NCBI RefSeq assembly: GCF_000019225.1
Contig: NC_010995.1
Coordinates: forward strand, 2,922,501-2,986,500
Origin: Cellvibrio japonicus Ueda107
Lineage (GTDB): Bacteria > Pseudomonadota > Gammaproteobacteria > Pseudomonadales > Cellvibrionaceae
DNA: 64,000 nt
Direction: 5' to 3'
The notes under the pieces were generated by a model. The model ran no database searches. It saw only the letters and a program-made list of their open reading frames with translations, and was not told the DNA's origin. Within the stretch, counting starts at the first letter, position 1, and every line of letters starts with the position of its first letter. Made by a program: the position numbers and the translations under genes. Positions 22,039 to 30,007 of the stretch are shown here, in pieces.

Positions 22039-22331
22039 ATAGACAGCCGAACACCAGCCACTCTTGTCGCACTAATGAACATAGAAGCCGAAAAGAGACT
22101 ATTAATAATATAAAAATCAATACATACAATTTACTCATTTCCAGGCATAACGGGCTATTCAGGATAAAGACTCCAGCCATTCATTGCACCTGGATAAAAT
22201 GCAATGAAACTCTTCACCCAAGAAGTAAAATCTTCCAAAAAAATATTAACGTTTATAAAAAAATTACTGCATTACAAATCTTAAAATATGGATTTAACGG
22301 GCCATTCATATACTATCACTTAGTATTTATT

Positions 22332-22362
22332 AATAAAAAAACCCGCCATATAGCGGGTCTTT
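22332..22362 (-). terminator. Rho-independent terminator after fadL
   Basis: ACCCGC (22341-22346) pairs with GCGGGT (22353-22358) across a six-base loop. On the minus strand the hairpin is followed by a run of T (22340-22334). It lies about 20 bases beyond the fadL stop and separates that gene from the giant-gene promoter region. Confidence 0.85.
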
Positions 22363-22378
22363 TATTAAATCTCATCTA

Positions 22379-23710
22379 CTAAAAACGCCAGTTCCCCTGA
22401 ACCCCCAGAATATTAACAGATGCATCAAATTCACCCTCCACATAATGCCCCGTCTGCAGTTCAGTATTTTCAATACGGGACTTATCCACTTTTATATAGG
22501 CGTAGCCAACATCTATAGATACATTTTTTGAAAGTTCATAATTAAATCCTGTACTAAACCATATCCGGTCTTGATCAGGAATCCGTGGATTTAATAATTC
22601 AGGATTAGTTTGCGGCGCCTCATCTGCCGCTACGCCAAAACGCCAGGTCCAGGCAAAACCAGGGTGATAACTCAAACCCACTGCATAGCGTATGGTATCT
22701 TTATACTTTAACTCCAGTTCACTGATAGTCAGGTTATTGCCAGTGTTAATAATATTTACACTTTGCAAGCTACTCCACTCCGTGCGAGCAACATCAACAT
22801 GTAACCACCACCGCTCACTCAAAGCTTGAGAAATACTGAAGGTCAATGTATCAGGCAATGCGATACTGGTCTTAGCATCACCAGCCCTGGCATTTAACAT
22901 TGCCGCACAAATAGTACCGGTTGTTGGTGCGGGTGGAACTCCTGTTGGATAACCTGCCCCTGGGCTACACAGTGCATTTAATGAAAATTTGGCGTCGCCA
23001 CTCAGATCAAATTCGCCACCCTGCCGCCAGACCAATCCCAAACGGGTATAACTTGACGGTTTAAAATATAAGCTTAGATCAGCAACAAGGTCATCATCAT
23101 CACCTTTGATGCGTGCACTACTATCTGTTGCAGGTTGTGGATTAATTCCCAGGGTAGAATCAACTCGGCTTTCCAATGTCACATCAAGACGCTGATAATT
23201 CAGTCCTATGCCAAGGGCCCAATAATCACCAAGATCAAGGGCAGCCACTGCATTGACATTAATCAACTCCAAATTACTGTAAGTGGCAAGATAACGTCCG
23301 GCCCAATCATCGCGATACTTACTCGACAACCCAAAAGGAGCATTAACGCCCAAGCCAAACGTTAATCGCTCTGCAACCGGATATGTCCAATATAGATTGG
23401 GAACAAAACCTGTTTCATCCGTTTTCCCTGGAGCACCATTGGTATTAGAATTTTGGTCGTTAAATTTGGCGCGAGTAAATATTGCATTTCCCGCCACAGT
23501 CAAATGACTTCCTTCCAGCTCTCCTATAGCAGCGGGGTTGAAAAATATACTGCTTGCATCTGAGACATAAGAGGCTGTACCTGAAAAAGCTTGCCCCAAA
23601 TATGCAGGACTCTGTTCCAATATCTGAAACGATGTTGCGCTAGTATTGGTAGATAAGATAAGTGCCAAAGAACCAGACAAGGTATAAATCAGGGGTTGTT
23701 TTACGTTCAT
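22379..23710 (-). CDS. FadL/TodX (OMPP1) family outer-membrane transport protein
   Basis: A 443-residue outer-membrane beta-barrel of the family that lets long-chain fatty acids or other hydrophobic compounds cross the outer membrane. A signal peptide (about residues 1-25, ending TSA) precedes the family's N-terminal hatch-like stretch SFQILEQSPAYLGQAFSGTA and the motif FFNPAAIG. The last residue is Phe, as in BAM-inserted barrels. GGAGG lies just before the ATG. One Cys pair (about residues 247-269) sits in a Pro/Thr-rich outer loop. The gene is monocistronic, with its own terminator. The substrate cannot be read from the sequence, and no beta-oxidation gene is nearby, so I give no symbol. 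Confidence 0.9.
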   Translation of the reverse strand: MNVKQPLIYTLSGSLALILSTNTSATSFQILEQSPAYLGQAFSGTASYVSDASSIFFNPAAIGELEGSHLTVAGNAIFTRAKFNDQNSNTNGAPGKTDETGFVPNLYWTYPVAERLTFGLGVNAPFGLSSKYRDDWAGRYLATYSNLELINVNAVAALDLGDYWALGIGLNYQRLDVTLESRVDSTLGINPQPATDSSARIKGDDDDLVADLSLYFKPSSYTRLGLVWRQGGEFDLSGDAKFSLNALCSPGAGYPTGVPPAPTTGTICAAMLNARAGDAKTSIALPDTLTFSISQALSERWWLHVDVARTEWSSLQSVNIINTGNNLTISELELKYKDTIRYAVGLSYHPGFAWTWRFGVAADEAPQTNPELLNPRIPDQDRIWFSTGFNYELSKNVSIDVGYAYIKVDKSRIENTELQTGHYVEGEFDASVNILGVQGNWRF

Positions 23711-24134
23711 AATGCCTCCATTGCATTTTATCGCTTTATTAGTTTAGATTGAAAAGCAGACAAGATAGAAAGCATTAAAGAATAAAATAGACTAAAAAAA
23801 TCACCTCATGTACTTATTAATAAGTCGCACAAAGTAAGATCACTGCAATAAAAATCGAGGGGTATTTACCGCGATAAAAAAGATTCTATCAGCGGAGAAA
23901 AATCATCCGGATCAATGAAATGACAGCAATAAAAGTTAAAGAAACTATCTCAAAAACTGCCCAGTGGCACTCGGGAACTGAGTCATATGCAGTAAGAAAA
24001 AACCTGCACAGGCAATGAGCAAAGCTAACATATGGAAAAAACAAAGCCAGCAGTTAGTTGATCGTGGAGTTTTAAATGATTACAGCGGGACGTTAAGTAA
24101 TGATCACAAGATCTATCTTGTGTAGAAGATAAGA
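23711..24134. other. Intergenic region between fadL and tRNA-Pro
   Basis: AT-rich, with no credible reading frame. One imperfect hairpin (CCGC-GATA against TATC-A-GCGG, 23869-23895) might end the merR-tRNA transcript, but it lacks a T-run. The fadL promoter should lie near its right-hand... fadL-proximal end (just above 23711), but no clear -35/-10 pair stands out. Confidence 0.4.
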
Positions 24135-24211
24135 TGGTCGGAACGGCGGGATTTGAACCCACGACCCCCACACCCCCAGTATGGTGCGCTACCTGGCTGC
24201 GCTACGCTCCG
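24135..24211 (-). tRNA. tRNA-Pro (anticodon GGG)
   Basis: A 77-base cloverleaf with encoded CCA. The acceptor stem CGGAGCG/CGTTCCG has one G-T pair. The D arm is GCGC-AGCCAGGTA-GCGC, the anticodon arm CCATA-CTGGGGG-TGTGG has GGG at 34-36, and the T arm is GTGGG-TTCAAAT-CCCGC. It reads Pro codon CCC (and CCU by wobble). Its position downstream of ihfA and the MerR gene matches Pseudomonas. Confidence 0.96.
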
Positions 24212-24364
24212 ACATTTTGATAAGTGAACTGAGAAGCTCACTTAAGGGATCGGCATAATACCCGAAATTAGTTCGATTGCAACAATGAAATTAACGAAAA
24301 ACCTAATGTTTATGACGAGTTAGAACCAAGCGCAACAAGTGGTTATGGATTAGCCAAAAAATGC

Positions 24365-24727
24365 TTATTTACTCTTCAGCAAATCAAGCAAATGCTCCAA
24401 ATCACCCAGCATTTTATCTACTAATCTGGATAATTGCGCATCTTGCGGCGGTTGGGTTGCATCATTCGCCATTTGCAAACGGGCACCGCCAATCGTAAAT
24501 CCTTGATCATAGAGCAAACTGCGAATCTGGCGTATGGTTAATACGTCCTGGCGTTGGTAGTAACGGCGGTTACCACGACGCTTGACTGGCTTCAGCTGTG
24601 GAAACTCCTGCTCCCAATAGCGCAGTACGTGTGGCTTGACGGCACAAAGCTCACTCACCTCACCAATCGTGAAATAACGCTTTCCGGGAATAACCGGTAG
24701 TTCGTCGTTATGACTTGGTTCCAACAT
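24365..24727 (-). CDS. MerR-family transcriptional regulator
   Basis: A 120-residue protein with a MerR winged-helix DNA-binding domain at about residues 18-85 (YFTIGEVSELCAVKPHVLRY, then WEQEFPQLKPVKRRGNRRYY). A short helical tail follows, ending LLDLLKSK. It has no Cys pair for metal sensing and no effector domain. Its start overlaps the 3' end of ihfA by 20 bases, so the two are probably translated from one transcript. This short MerR protein follows ihfA in many gammaproteobacteria; its target is unknown to me. Confidence 0.9.
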   Translation of the reverse strand: MLEPSHNDELPVIPGKRYFTIGEVSELCAVKPHVLRYWEQEFPQLKPVKRRGNRRYYQRQDVLTIRQIRSLLYDQGFTIGGARLQMANDATQPPQDAQLSRLVDKMLGDLEHLLDLLKSK

Positions 24728-25016
24728 AAGCTTCTACTCGTGCCTTCAATTTCTGTCCTGGACGGAAGGTAACTACTCGACGGGCGCTAATAGGAATCTC
24801 TTCCCCGGTCTTTGGGTTGCGGCCAGGTCTCTGGCTTTTGTCACGCAATTCAAAGTTACCAAACCCCGAGAGCTTTACTTCTTCATTGTTCTCCAAAGCC
24901 TGACGGATCTCCTCGAAGAAGAGTTCTACCAGCTCCTTGGCTTCGCGTTTGTTAAGGCCAAGATCCTCATAAAGCTTCTCGGCCAAGTCTGCTTTGGTCA
25001 GAGCACCATCCGACAT
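24708..25016 (-). CDS. ihfA: Integration host factor subunit alpha
   Basis: A 102-residue HU/IHF-family DNA-bending protein. It opens GALTKADLAEKLYEDLGLNK, the usual alpha-subunit start, and carries the beta-arm signature RPGRNPKTGEEIPISARRVV with the intercalating proline. It forms a heterodimer with IhfB and bends DNA sharply in recombination, replication and sigma-54 promoters. The gene begins 12 bases after the pheT stop, in the conserved pheST-ihfA operon. Confidence 0.97.
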   Translation of the reverse strand: MSDGALTKADLAEKLYEDLGLNKREAKELVELFFEEIRQALENNEEVKLSGFGNFELRDKSQRPGRNPKTGEEIPISARRVVTFRPGQKLKARVEAYVGTKS

Positions 25017-25028
25017 ACTTATTATTCC

Positions 25029-27422
25029 CTATCTGAGGGTAGCGGAAAATGTCACCTCCAGATGCTTAACCACAGCGTCAATAGAGGCATTGATCTCATC
25101 TTCATTAAGAGTGCGTGAAGGATGCTGAAAGGTCAACCCCACAGCAATACTTTTTCTTTGTGGATCAATACCTTTGCCCATGTATACGTCAAAGATCTTT
25201 AAGTTGACCAACAGCTCACCAGCAACGGTTTTCACAGCCTCCAGCAGAATATCAGCCGGTAAATCACGTGCTACCAGCAAGGCCAGGTCGCGGCGTACTT
25301 CGGGGAAACGCGATAGCGGTGAAAAGGCAGGAATTCGACCTTTCAGTAAACCACCCAAGTGAACCTCAAACAGGTATACCGACAGGGGAAGGTCCAGTTG
25401 CTGCTGCAAACTGGGGTGCAGAGCCCCGACAACCCCCAATAATTCACCATCACGGTAGATACCAGCTGTTTGGCCGGGATGCAGGGCACTGTGCTTGACT
25501 GGCTTGAAGCTGAAACGCTCCTGGTCACCCGTGATAGCCAGCAATGCTTCCAGGTCGCCCTTGATATCAAAGAAATCGACCGTCTCGGCTGTATTGGCCC
25601 AGGCTTCAGGAGCGCGACTGCCATAAATCAGGCCTGCCAATACAGGTTCTTGCTGTAAGCCCTGCTCGCCGGGCACAAAGCGCAGGCCGGATTCAAACAG
25701 ACGCACACGGGTTTGCTGGCGGTTGAGGTTGTGGCGCAGCACATTCACCAAGCCCGGGAAAAGACTGGTACGCATCACGGCCATGTCAGCACTGATAGGA
25801 TTGCGCAGCCCCACAGGCGTCACTTGCGGATCAAACAGCACCGAGAGTTTTGGCTCAATAAAACTATAGGTAATAGCTTCCTGGTAATCGCGCGCAATCA
25901 ATTGGCGACGCAGCAGCGGCAGCCCCAGCTTGGCCTCGGGGCGCGCTTCAATTTGCAAAGGCGCTGCCAGGCTACGGGTGGGTAGACGGTTGTAGCCATA
26001 TACGCGCGCCAACTCCTCAAGCAAATCTGCCTCTATGGCAATATCGAAACGGTAGCTGGGCACCGCAAAGATCCACCCCTCAGCACTGCTGGCGAGCAAT
26101 TTAAGACCCAGGCGGGTGAGTATATCCACCACTTCACTATCGGCGATGTCCAGGCTCAAACCACTGACAATACGCACTTTACGCAGGCTGACCTGGCGCT
26201 CTTGCGGCAACTCATCATTGGCCACATGCACCACCGGACCAGCCTCGCCCCCCACAATATCCAACAACAGTTGGGTTGCGCGCTCTATGGCATCCACTTG
26301 CAATTGGTAATCCACACCCCGCTCAAAACGGTGTGAGGAGTCGGTATGCAAACCATAGGAGCGAGCGCGACCGGCAATGGCCAGGGGGTTGAAGAACGCA
26401 CTTTCGAGGAAGATATCGCGGGTTTCAGCGCTGACTGCACTGGCCTTGCCACCCATGATACCCGCAATGGCCAGAGCCCCCTTGCTATCGGCGATAACCA
26501 GGGTGTCGGCATTGAGCTTGATCTCCTGGTCATCCAATAATTGCAGAGGCTCACCCTGCTCTGCCAGACGCACCTGAACACCACCCTGCAGCTTGCTCAA
26601 GTCGAATGCGTGCATAGGCTGCCCTAATTCGATCAACACATAGTTGGTTACATCGACAACGGCATCGATAGAGCGCAACCCTGAGCGAACCAGTTTGTCC
26701 TGTAACCAGGCGGGGCTTGGGCGAGTAATGTCGATATTGCGGATAACACGCCCTACATAGCGACTGCAGGCGCTTCCTGCGTGTAAAGCGACGGGGAAGG
26801 TATCAGCAATGGCAGCGGGGACAGGATGAATGGTCGGTTCACTCACCACAGCGCGGTTGAGCACACCCACCTCGCGCGCCAGGCCTTTCAGACTCAAGCA
26901 ATCGCTGCGATTGGGCGTCAGGTCTACCTCAATCAGCTTGTCGTCCAGGTTCAGGTATTCACGCAGGTTGGTACCGACAGGCGCATCGGCGGGCAGTTCC
27001 CACAAGCCTGTATCGTCATCGCCAGCCTTCAACTCGGTTTGGCCGCAGAGCATACCGAAGGATTCAACCCCGCGCAGCTTGGCTTTTTTGATCTGCCACT
27101 TTTCTTCATGTTGAGAGGCACCGGGCAATTGTGCCCCAATAGTGGCGAACGGAATTTTAATACCCACACGGGCGTTGGCCGCGCCGCAGACCACCTGAGC
27201 GGGACCATCAGGCAAACCCGCCACCTGGCACACGCGTAACTTGTCGGCATCGGGATGTTGTTCACAGGCGATAATTTCCCCCACGATCACACCGGTAAAA
27301 TCACCTGCCACAGATTCAACCGCGTCAACTTCCAAGCCAGCCATGGTGAGCTGGGCGACTAATTCATCAGTACCAATGGATGGATTCACCCACTCGCGCA
27401 ACCAGGATTCACTGATTTTCAT
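25029..27422 (-). CDS. pheT: Phenylalanine--tRNA ligase beta subunit
   Basis: A 797-residue beta subunit (family length about 795). The N-terminal tRNA-binding OB fold lies at about residues 40-150, then the B3/4 editing domain, B5, the synthetase-like core and a C-terminal FDX-ACB anticodon-binding domain (from about 705, FSPLSRFPEVRRDLALLVAR). With PheS it forms the alpha2-beta2 enzyme that charges tRNA-Phe and edits mischarged Tyr. Unusually, it is separated from pheS by a 113-base gap filled by an inverted-repeat element. Confidence 0.97.
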   Translation of the reverse strand: MKISESWLREWVNPSIGTDELVAQLTMAGLEVDAVESVAGDFTGVIVGEIIACEQHPDADKLRVCQVAGLPDGPAQVVCGAANARVGIKIPFATIGAQLPGASQHEEKWQIKKAKLRGVESFGMLCGQTELKAGDDDTGLWELPADAPVGTNLREYLNLDDKLIEVDLTPNRSDCLSLKGLAREVGVLNRAVVSEPTIHPVPAAIADTFPVALHAGSACSRYVGRVIRNIDITRPSPAWLQDKLVRSGLRSIDAVVDVTNYVLIELGQPMHAFDLSKLQGGVQVRLAEQGEPLQLLDDQEIKLNADTLVIADSKGALAIAGIMGGKASAVSAETRDIFLESAFFNPLAIAGRARSYGLHTDSSHRFERGVDYQLQVDAIERATQLLLDIVGGEAGPVVHVANDELPQERQVSLRKVRIVSGLSLDIADSEVVDILTRLGLKLLASSAEGWIFAVPSYRFDIAIEADLLEELARVYGYNRLPTRSLAAPLQIEARPEAKLGLPLLRRQLIARDYQEAITYSFIEPKLSVLFDPQVTPVGLRNPISADMAVMRTSLFPGLVNVLRHNLNRQQTRVRLFESGLRFVPGEQGLQQEPVLAGLIYGSRAPEAWANTAETVDFFDIKGDLEALLAITGDQERFSFKPVKHSALHPGQTAGIYRDGELLGVVGALHPSLQQQLDLPLSVYLFEVHLGGLLKGRIPAFSPLSRFPEVRRDLALLVARDLPADILLEAVKTVAGELLVNLKIFDVYMGKGIDPQRKSIAVGLTFQHPSRTLNEDEINASIDAVVKHLEVTFSATLR

Positions 27423-27435
27423 AATTCATTCGTTC

Positions 27436-27535
27436 CGTAGGTTGGGCAGTCATGCCCAACAATTGCTTTAACGCTAGATACACTCTGGAATTTGTTGTTC
27501 TGAATTTTTTGTTAGGCATGACTGCCCAACCTACG
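27436..27535. repeat. Inverted-repeat (MITE/REP-like) element between pheS and pheT
   Basis: The 21-base arms at 27436-27456 and 27515-27535 are perfect inverted repeats (CGTAGGTTGGGCAG...CTGCCCAACCTACG). One more base mismatches, then three pair. The roughly 58-base centre is AT-rich. The right arm ends exactly next to the pheS stop (27536-27538). Elements beginning GTAGGTTGGGC are common dispersed repeats in Gammaproteobacteria. As RNA it would fold into a long hairpin inside the operon transcript. Confidence 0.85.
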
Positions 27536-28549
27536 TTAAAACTGCTTTAAGAAACGCAGGTCGTTCTCGAAAAACAAACGCAGGTCATTTACGCCATAGC
27601 GCAACATGGCCAGGCGCTCCACACCCATACCAAAGGCAAAGCCGGTATAGGTTTCCGGGTCTACGCCACTGGCGTTGAACACCTCGGGATGCACCATGCC
27701 GCAACCGCCCACTTCCAACCAACCGGTACTTTTACACACACGACAGCCTTTGCCACGGCACTGGGTGCATTGAATGTCCATTTCCGCCGATGGCTCGGTG
27801 AAAGGGAAATACGATGGGCGAAAACGCACAGGGACATCCGCTTCGAAGAAGGCTTTGAGGAATTGGTCCATAGTGCCTTTCAAATCGGCAAAGCTGATAT
27901 TTTTATCCACCACCAAGCCTTCCACCTGGTGGAACATGGGTGAGTGGGTCATATCGGAATCGCAGCGATAGACACGACCAGGGCAAATCACCCGAATAGG
28001 TGGTTTTTTATTTTCCATGGTGCGCACTTGCACCGGCGATGTGTGGGTGCGCAGCACATGGGTATCATCTACGTAGAAGGTATCGTGCATAGCGCGTGCC
28101 GGGTGGTGCGAGGGAATATTCAGCGCTTCGAAGTTGTGATAATCGTCTTCGATTTCCGGCCCTTCTTCCACGCTGTAACCCACGGCGGCAAAAATCTCTT
28201 CAATGCGCTGTAGCGTGCGCGTTACCGGATGCAAACCGCCGGTGTGCAGGCCGCGTCCGGGTAGGCTCACATCCACTACTTCGCTGGCCAGCTTGGCATT
28301 AATGGCCGCCTGCTCCAGCAGTTGTTTGCGTGTGTTTAGCGCCTCTTGTACGGCATCTTTGGCTTTATTGATTTCAGCACCGGCCGCCGGGCGCTCTTCG
28401 GGCGACAAACCGCCGAGGTTTTTCATCAATGCTGTGATATGGCCTTTTTTACCGAGGTAATCCACGCGCACTGCTTCCAGCGCATTCAGATCCCCAGCAT
28501 CGGCAACCAGTTTTAGCGCTTCTTGTGTCAGCGCAACGAGATTTTCCAT
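27536..28549 (-). CDS. pheS: Phenylalanine--tRNA ligase alpha subunit
   Basis: A 337-residue class II catalytic subunit. The start at 28549 (MENLVALTQEAL) fits the family better than the GTG four codons upstream. An N-terminal coiled coil (about residues 1-85) binds tRNA, and the catalytic domain follows. Class II motif 2 is in the stretch HTSPVQVRTM..RVYRCDSDMTHSPMFHQVEG. Motif 3 is FGMGVERLAMLRYGVNDLRL. A Cys-rich loop (CTQCRGKGCRVC) lies at about residues 260-271. Two hairpins upstream suggest its own termination/attenuation control. Confidence 0.97.
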   Translation of the reverse strand: MENLVALTQEALKLVADAGDLNALEAVRVDYLGKKGHITALMKNLGGLSPEERPAAGAEINKAKDAVQEALNTRKQLLEQAAINAKLASEVVDVSLPGRGLHTGGLHPVTRTLQRIEEIFAAVGYSVEEGPEIEDDYHNFEALNIPSHHPARAMHDTFYVDDTHVLRTHTSPVQVRTMENKKPPIRVICPGRVYRCDSDMTHSPMFHQVEGLVVDKNISFADLKGTMDQFLKAFFEADVPVRFRPSYFPFTEPSAEMDIQCTQCRGKGCRVCKSTGWLEVGGCGMVHPEVFNASGVDPETYTGFAFGMGVERLAMLRYGVNDLRLFFENDLRFLKQF

Positions 28550-28624
28550 GAATGATTCCACGTAAGTTCAAGATGCCCGCCTCTTGACGCAGGCACTGAG
28601 GCAAGCTTGTCGCTAATCGATATT

Positions 28625-28663
28625 CAATAAAAAAGCCGCTCCTGCGCGTCCGGCGCTCGCGGC
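28625..28663 (-). terminator. Terminator or attenuator hairpin ahead of pheS
   Basis: On the minus strand GCCGC (28663-28659) pairs with GCGGC (28639-28635), with an inner GCGC/GCGC stem, and a T6ATT tract follows (28634-28625). It lies about 75 bases upstream of pheS. It overlaps a 16-codon reading frame (28674-28624), so it could be a leader attenuator and not only a second end for the rplT transcript. Confidence 0.6.
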
Positions 28664-28683
28664 ATAGCGTTCATCCTGAATAT

Positions 28684-28719
28684 AAAAAAGGGGAAGAACC
28701 AAAGCTCTTCCCCTTTTCA
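28684..28719. terminator. Terminator after rplT
   Basis: An eight-base-pair stem, GGGGAAGA (28690-28697) with TCTTCCCC (28706-28713), has an eight-base loop. A/T tracts on both sides make it look bidirectional. It is about 45 bases beyond the rplT stop and should end or reduce the thrS-infC-rpmI-rplT transcript before pheS. Confidence 0.8.
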
Positions 28720-28761
28720 TCGCATCACAAAAACCCTTGCGGGCCTTCGGTTGTTGGACGA

Positions 28762-29121
28762 TTAAGCAGCCAGAGCTGATTTAGCCTTCGCAACAACGGC
28801 AGCAAATGCTGCTTTGTCGTATACAGCCAGGTCGGCCAGTACGCGACGGTCAAGAACGATGCTCGCCTTTTTCAAGCCGGCAATCAGTTGGCTGTAGGTC
28901 AGACCTTCAGCGCGTGACTGGGCATTGATACGGGTGATCCACAGAGCGCGGAAATTACGCTTTTTAACGCGACGATCGCGATAGGCGTATTGACCAGCTT
29001 TGATAACTGCTTGCTTGGCAACACGGAATACACGTGAACGTGCACCGTAGTAACCTTTGGCAGCTTTTAATACTTTCTTGTGACGACGACGCGCCTCTAC
29101 ACCACGCTTAACACGGGCCAT
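28762..29121 (-). CDS. rplT: 50S ribosomal protein L20
   Basis: A 119-residue basic protein of the usual length (MARVKRGVEARRRHKKVLKA..). It is an early-assembly protein that binds 23S rRNA through its extended N-terminal helix. GAGGATTG precedes the ATG. It lies 35 bases after rpmI in the conserved infC-rpmI-rplT operon, where L20 in E. coli represses its own operon; that feedback is plausible here but I did not locate the operator. Confidence 0.98.
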   Translation of the reverse strand: MARVKRGVEARRRHKKVLKAAKGYYGARSRVFRVAKQAVIKAGQYAYRDRRVKKRNFRALWITRINAQSRAEGLTYSQLIAGLKKASIVLDRRVLADLAVYDKAAFAAVVAKAKSALAA

Positions 29122-29156
29122 AATTCAATCCTCTCAAAATTCTCAATAGGCGCTAA

Positions 29157-29354
29157 TTAGTTAGCACGGAACATACGTTGTACGCGTGGTACATCGGCTG
29201 CATCAACGATGCTGGTGCCGCGCAGTTGGCGCTTACGCTTGGTGGTCATTTTGGTCAGGATGTGGCTTTTGTTAGCGTGCTTGAACTTGAAGCCCGCGCC
29301 AGTCTTTTTGAAGCGCTTGGAGGCGCCACTGTGTACTTTAGCTTTGGTTGCCAT
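29157..29354 (-). CDS. rpmI: 50S ribosomal protein L35
   Basis: 65 residues starting MATKAKVHSGASKRFKKTGA, with GGAG nine bases upstream. The upstream in-frame start gives a five-residue extension not seen in the family, so I rejected it. Typical basic L35, translated from the infC-rpmI-rplT transcript. Confidence 0.97.
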   Translation of the reverse strand: MATKAKVHSGASKRFKKTGAGFKFKHANKSHILTKMTTKRKRQLRGTSIVDAADVPRVQRMFRAN

Positions 29355-29414
29355 GTGATAGAACTCCACACATTTAAGTCAGTAATTAAATAACCAAGGC
29401 AGCTAAAAGCCCGG

Positions 29415-29966
29415 CTATTTTCTCTTTTTGGGGGCGATTACCATGGTGAGCTGTTTGCCTTCCATTTTGGCGGCTTGCTCCACAGTGCCCAACTCGGTCA
29501 GGTCTTTCTCGATGCGCTGCATCATTTCCATTCCCAACTCCTGGTGGGCGAGCTCGCGGCCGCGGAACTTTAAGGTTACCTTGGCTTTGTCCCCATGCTC
29601 CAAGAAGCGGATCAGGGCCTTTAACTTGACCTGATAATCCGCTTCTTCCGTCCCTGGGCGAAACTTCATTTCTTTCACTTGCTGCTGCTTCTGTTTCTTT
29701 TTGGCAGCTGCTTTGGTTTTCTTGATTTCAAACAGATGCTTGCCGTAGTCCATGATTTTGCAGACTATCGGATCGCTATCCGCGACAATTTCCACCAGAT
29801 CCAGGGTTGCGGCTTGGGCCGCTGCCAGGGCTTCTGACAGGGGCACTATACCTACCTGCTCGCCTTCGGCATTGATTAAACGAACTTGTTTTGCGTCGAT
29901 CTGATCGTTGATCCGGGCCTTTTTAGAATTGCCTTTGGCCGCGGGGGCGTTGTCTCGTTTGATAAT
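29415..29966 (-). CDS. infC: Translation initiation factor IF-3 (AUU start)
   Basis: IF-3 binds the 30S subunit, keeps it free of 50S and checks the initiation codon. The first ATG/GTG-type codon (29846) would remove about 40 N-terminal residues. In frame upstream, ATT at 29966 is preceded by GGAG with a five-base spacer and gives an 183-residue protein beginning (M)IKRDNAPAAKGNSKKARIND. That is the right length, with both the N domain (INDQI..VRLINAEGEQVGIV) and the C domain (KEMKFRPGTEEADYQVKL). The rare AUU start is the known basis of infC autoregulation: low IF-3 lets AUU be used. It lies 41 bases after thrS. Confidence 0.93.
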   Translation of the reverse strand: MIKRDNAPAAKGNSKKARINDQIDAKQVRLINAEGEQVGIVPLSEALAAAQAATLDLVEIVADSDPIVCKIMDYGKHLFEIKKTKAAAKKKQKQQQVKEMKFRPGTEEADYQVKLKALIRFLEHGDKAKVTLKFRGRELAHQELGMEMMQRIEKDLTELGTVEQAAKMEGKQLTMVIAPKKRK

Positions 29967-30007
29967 CGTATCTCCAAAAAATGAATCGGTACCCTGGCTT
30001 AACGCAC

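Larger units (their letters stand above)
21655..22331. other. AT-rich intergenic region upstream of the giant gene
   Basis: This gap of about 680 bases carries the CRP-type site, the promoter and a leader of about 240 bases. I found no convincing open reading frame or known riboswitch in it. A short hairpin (AGGC/GCCT) occurs near 21804 within the leader, but it is too weak to call. Confidence 0.6.

Noticed and set aside
22020..22100. A second promoter for fadL or a divergent gene at the CRP-type site
   Set aside because: fadL is on the minus strand and ends towards this site, and no plus-strand gene begins nearby.
1..24134. Genomic island inserted at tRNA-Pro
   Set aside because: No integrase, no direct repeat of the tRNA 3' end and no change of base composition was seen; it is kept only as a low-interest question.
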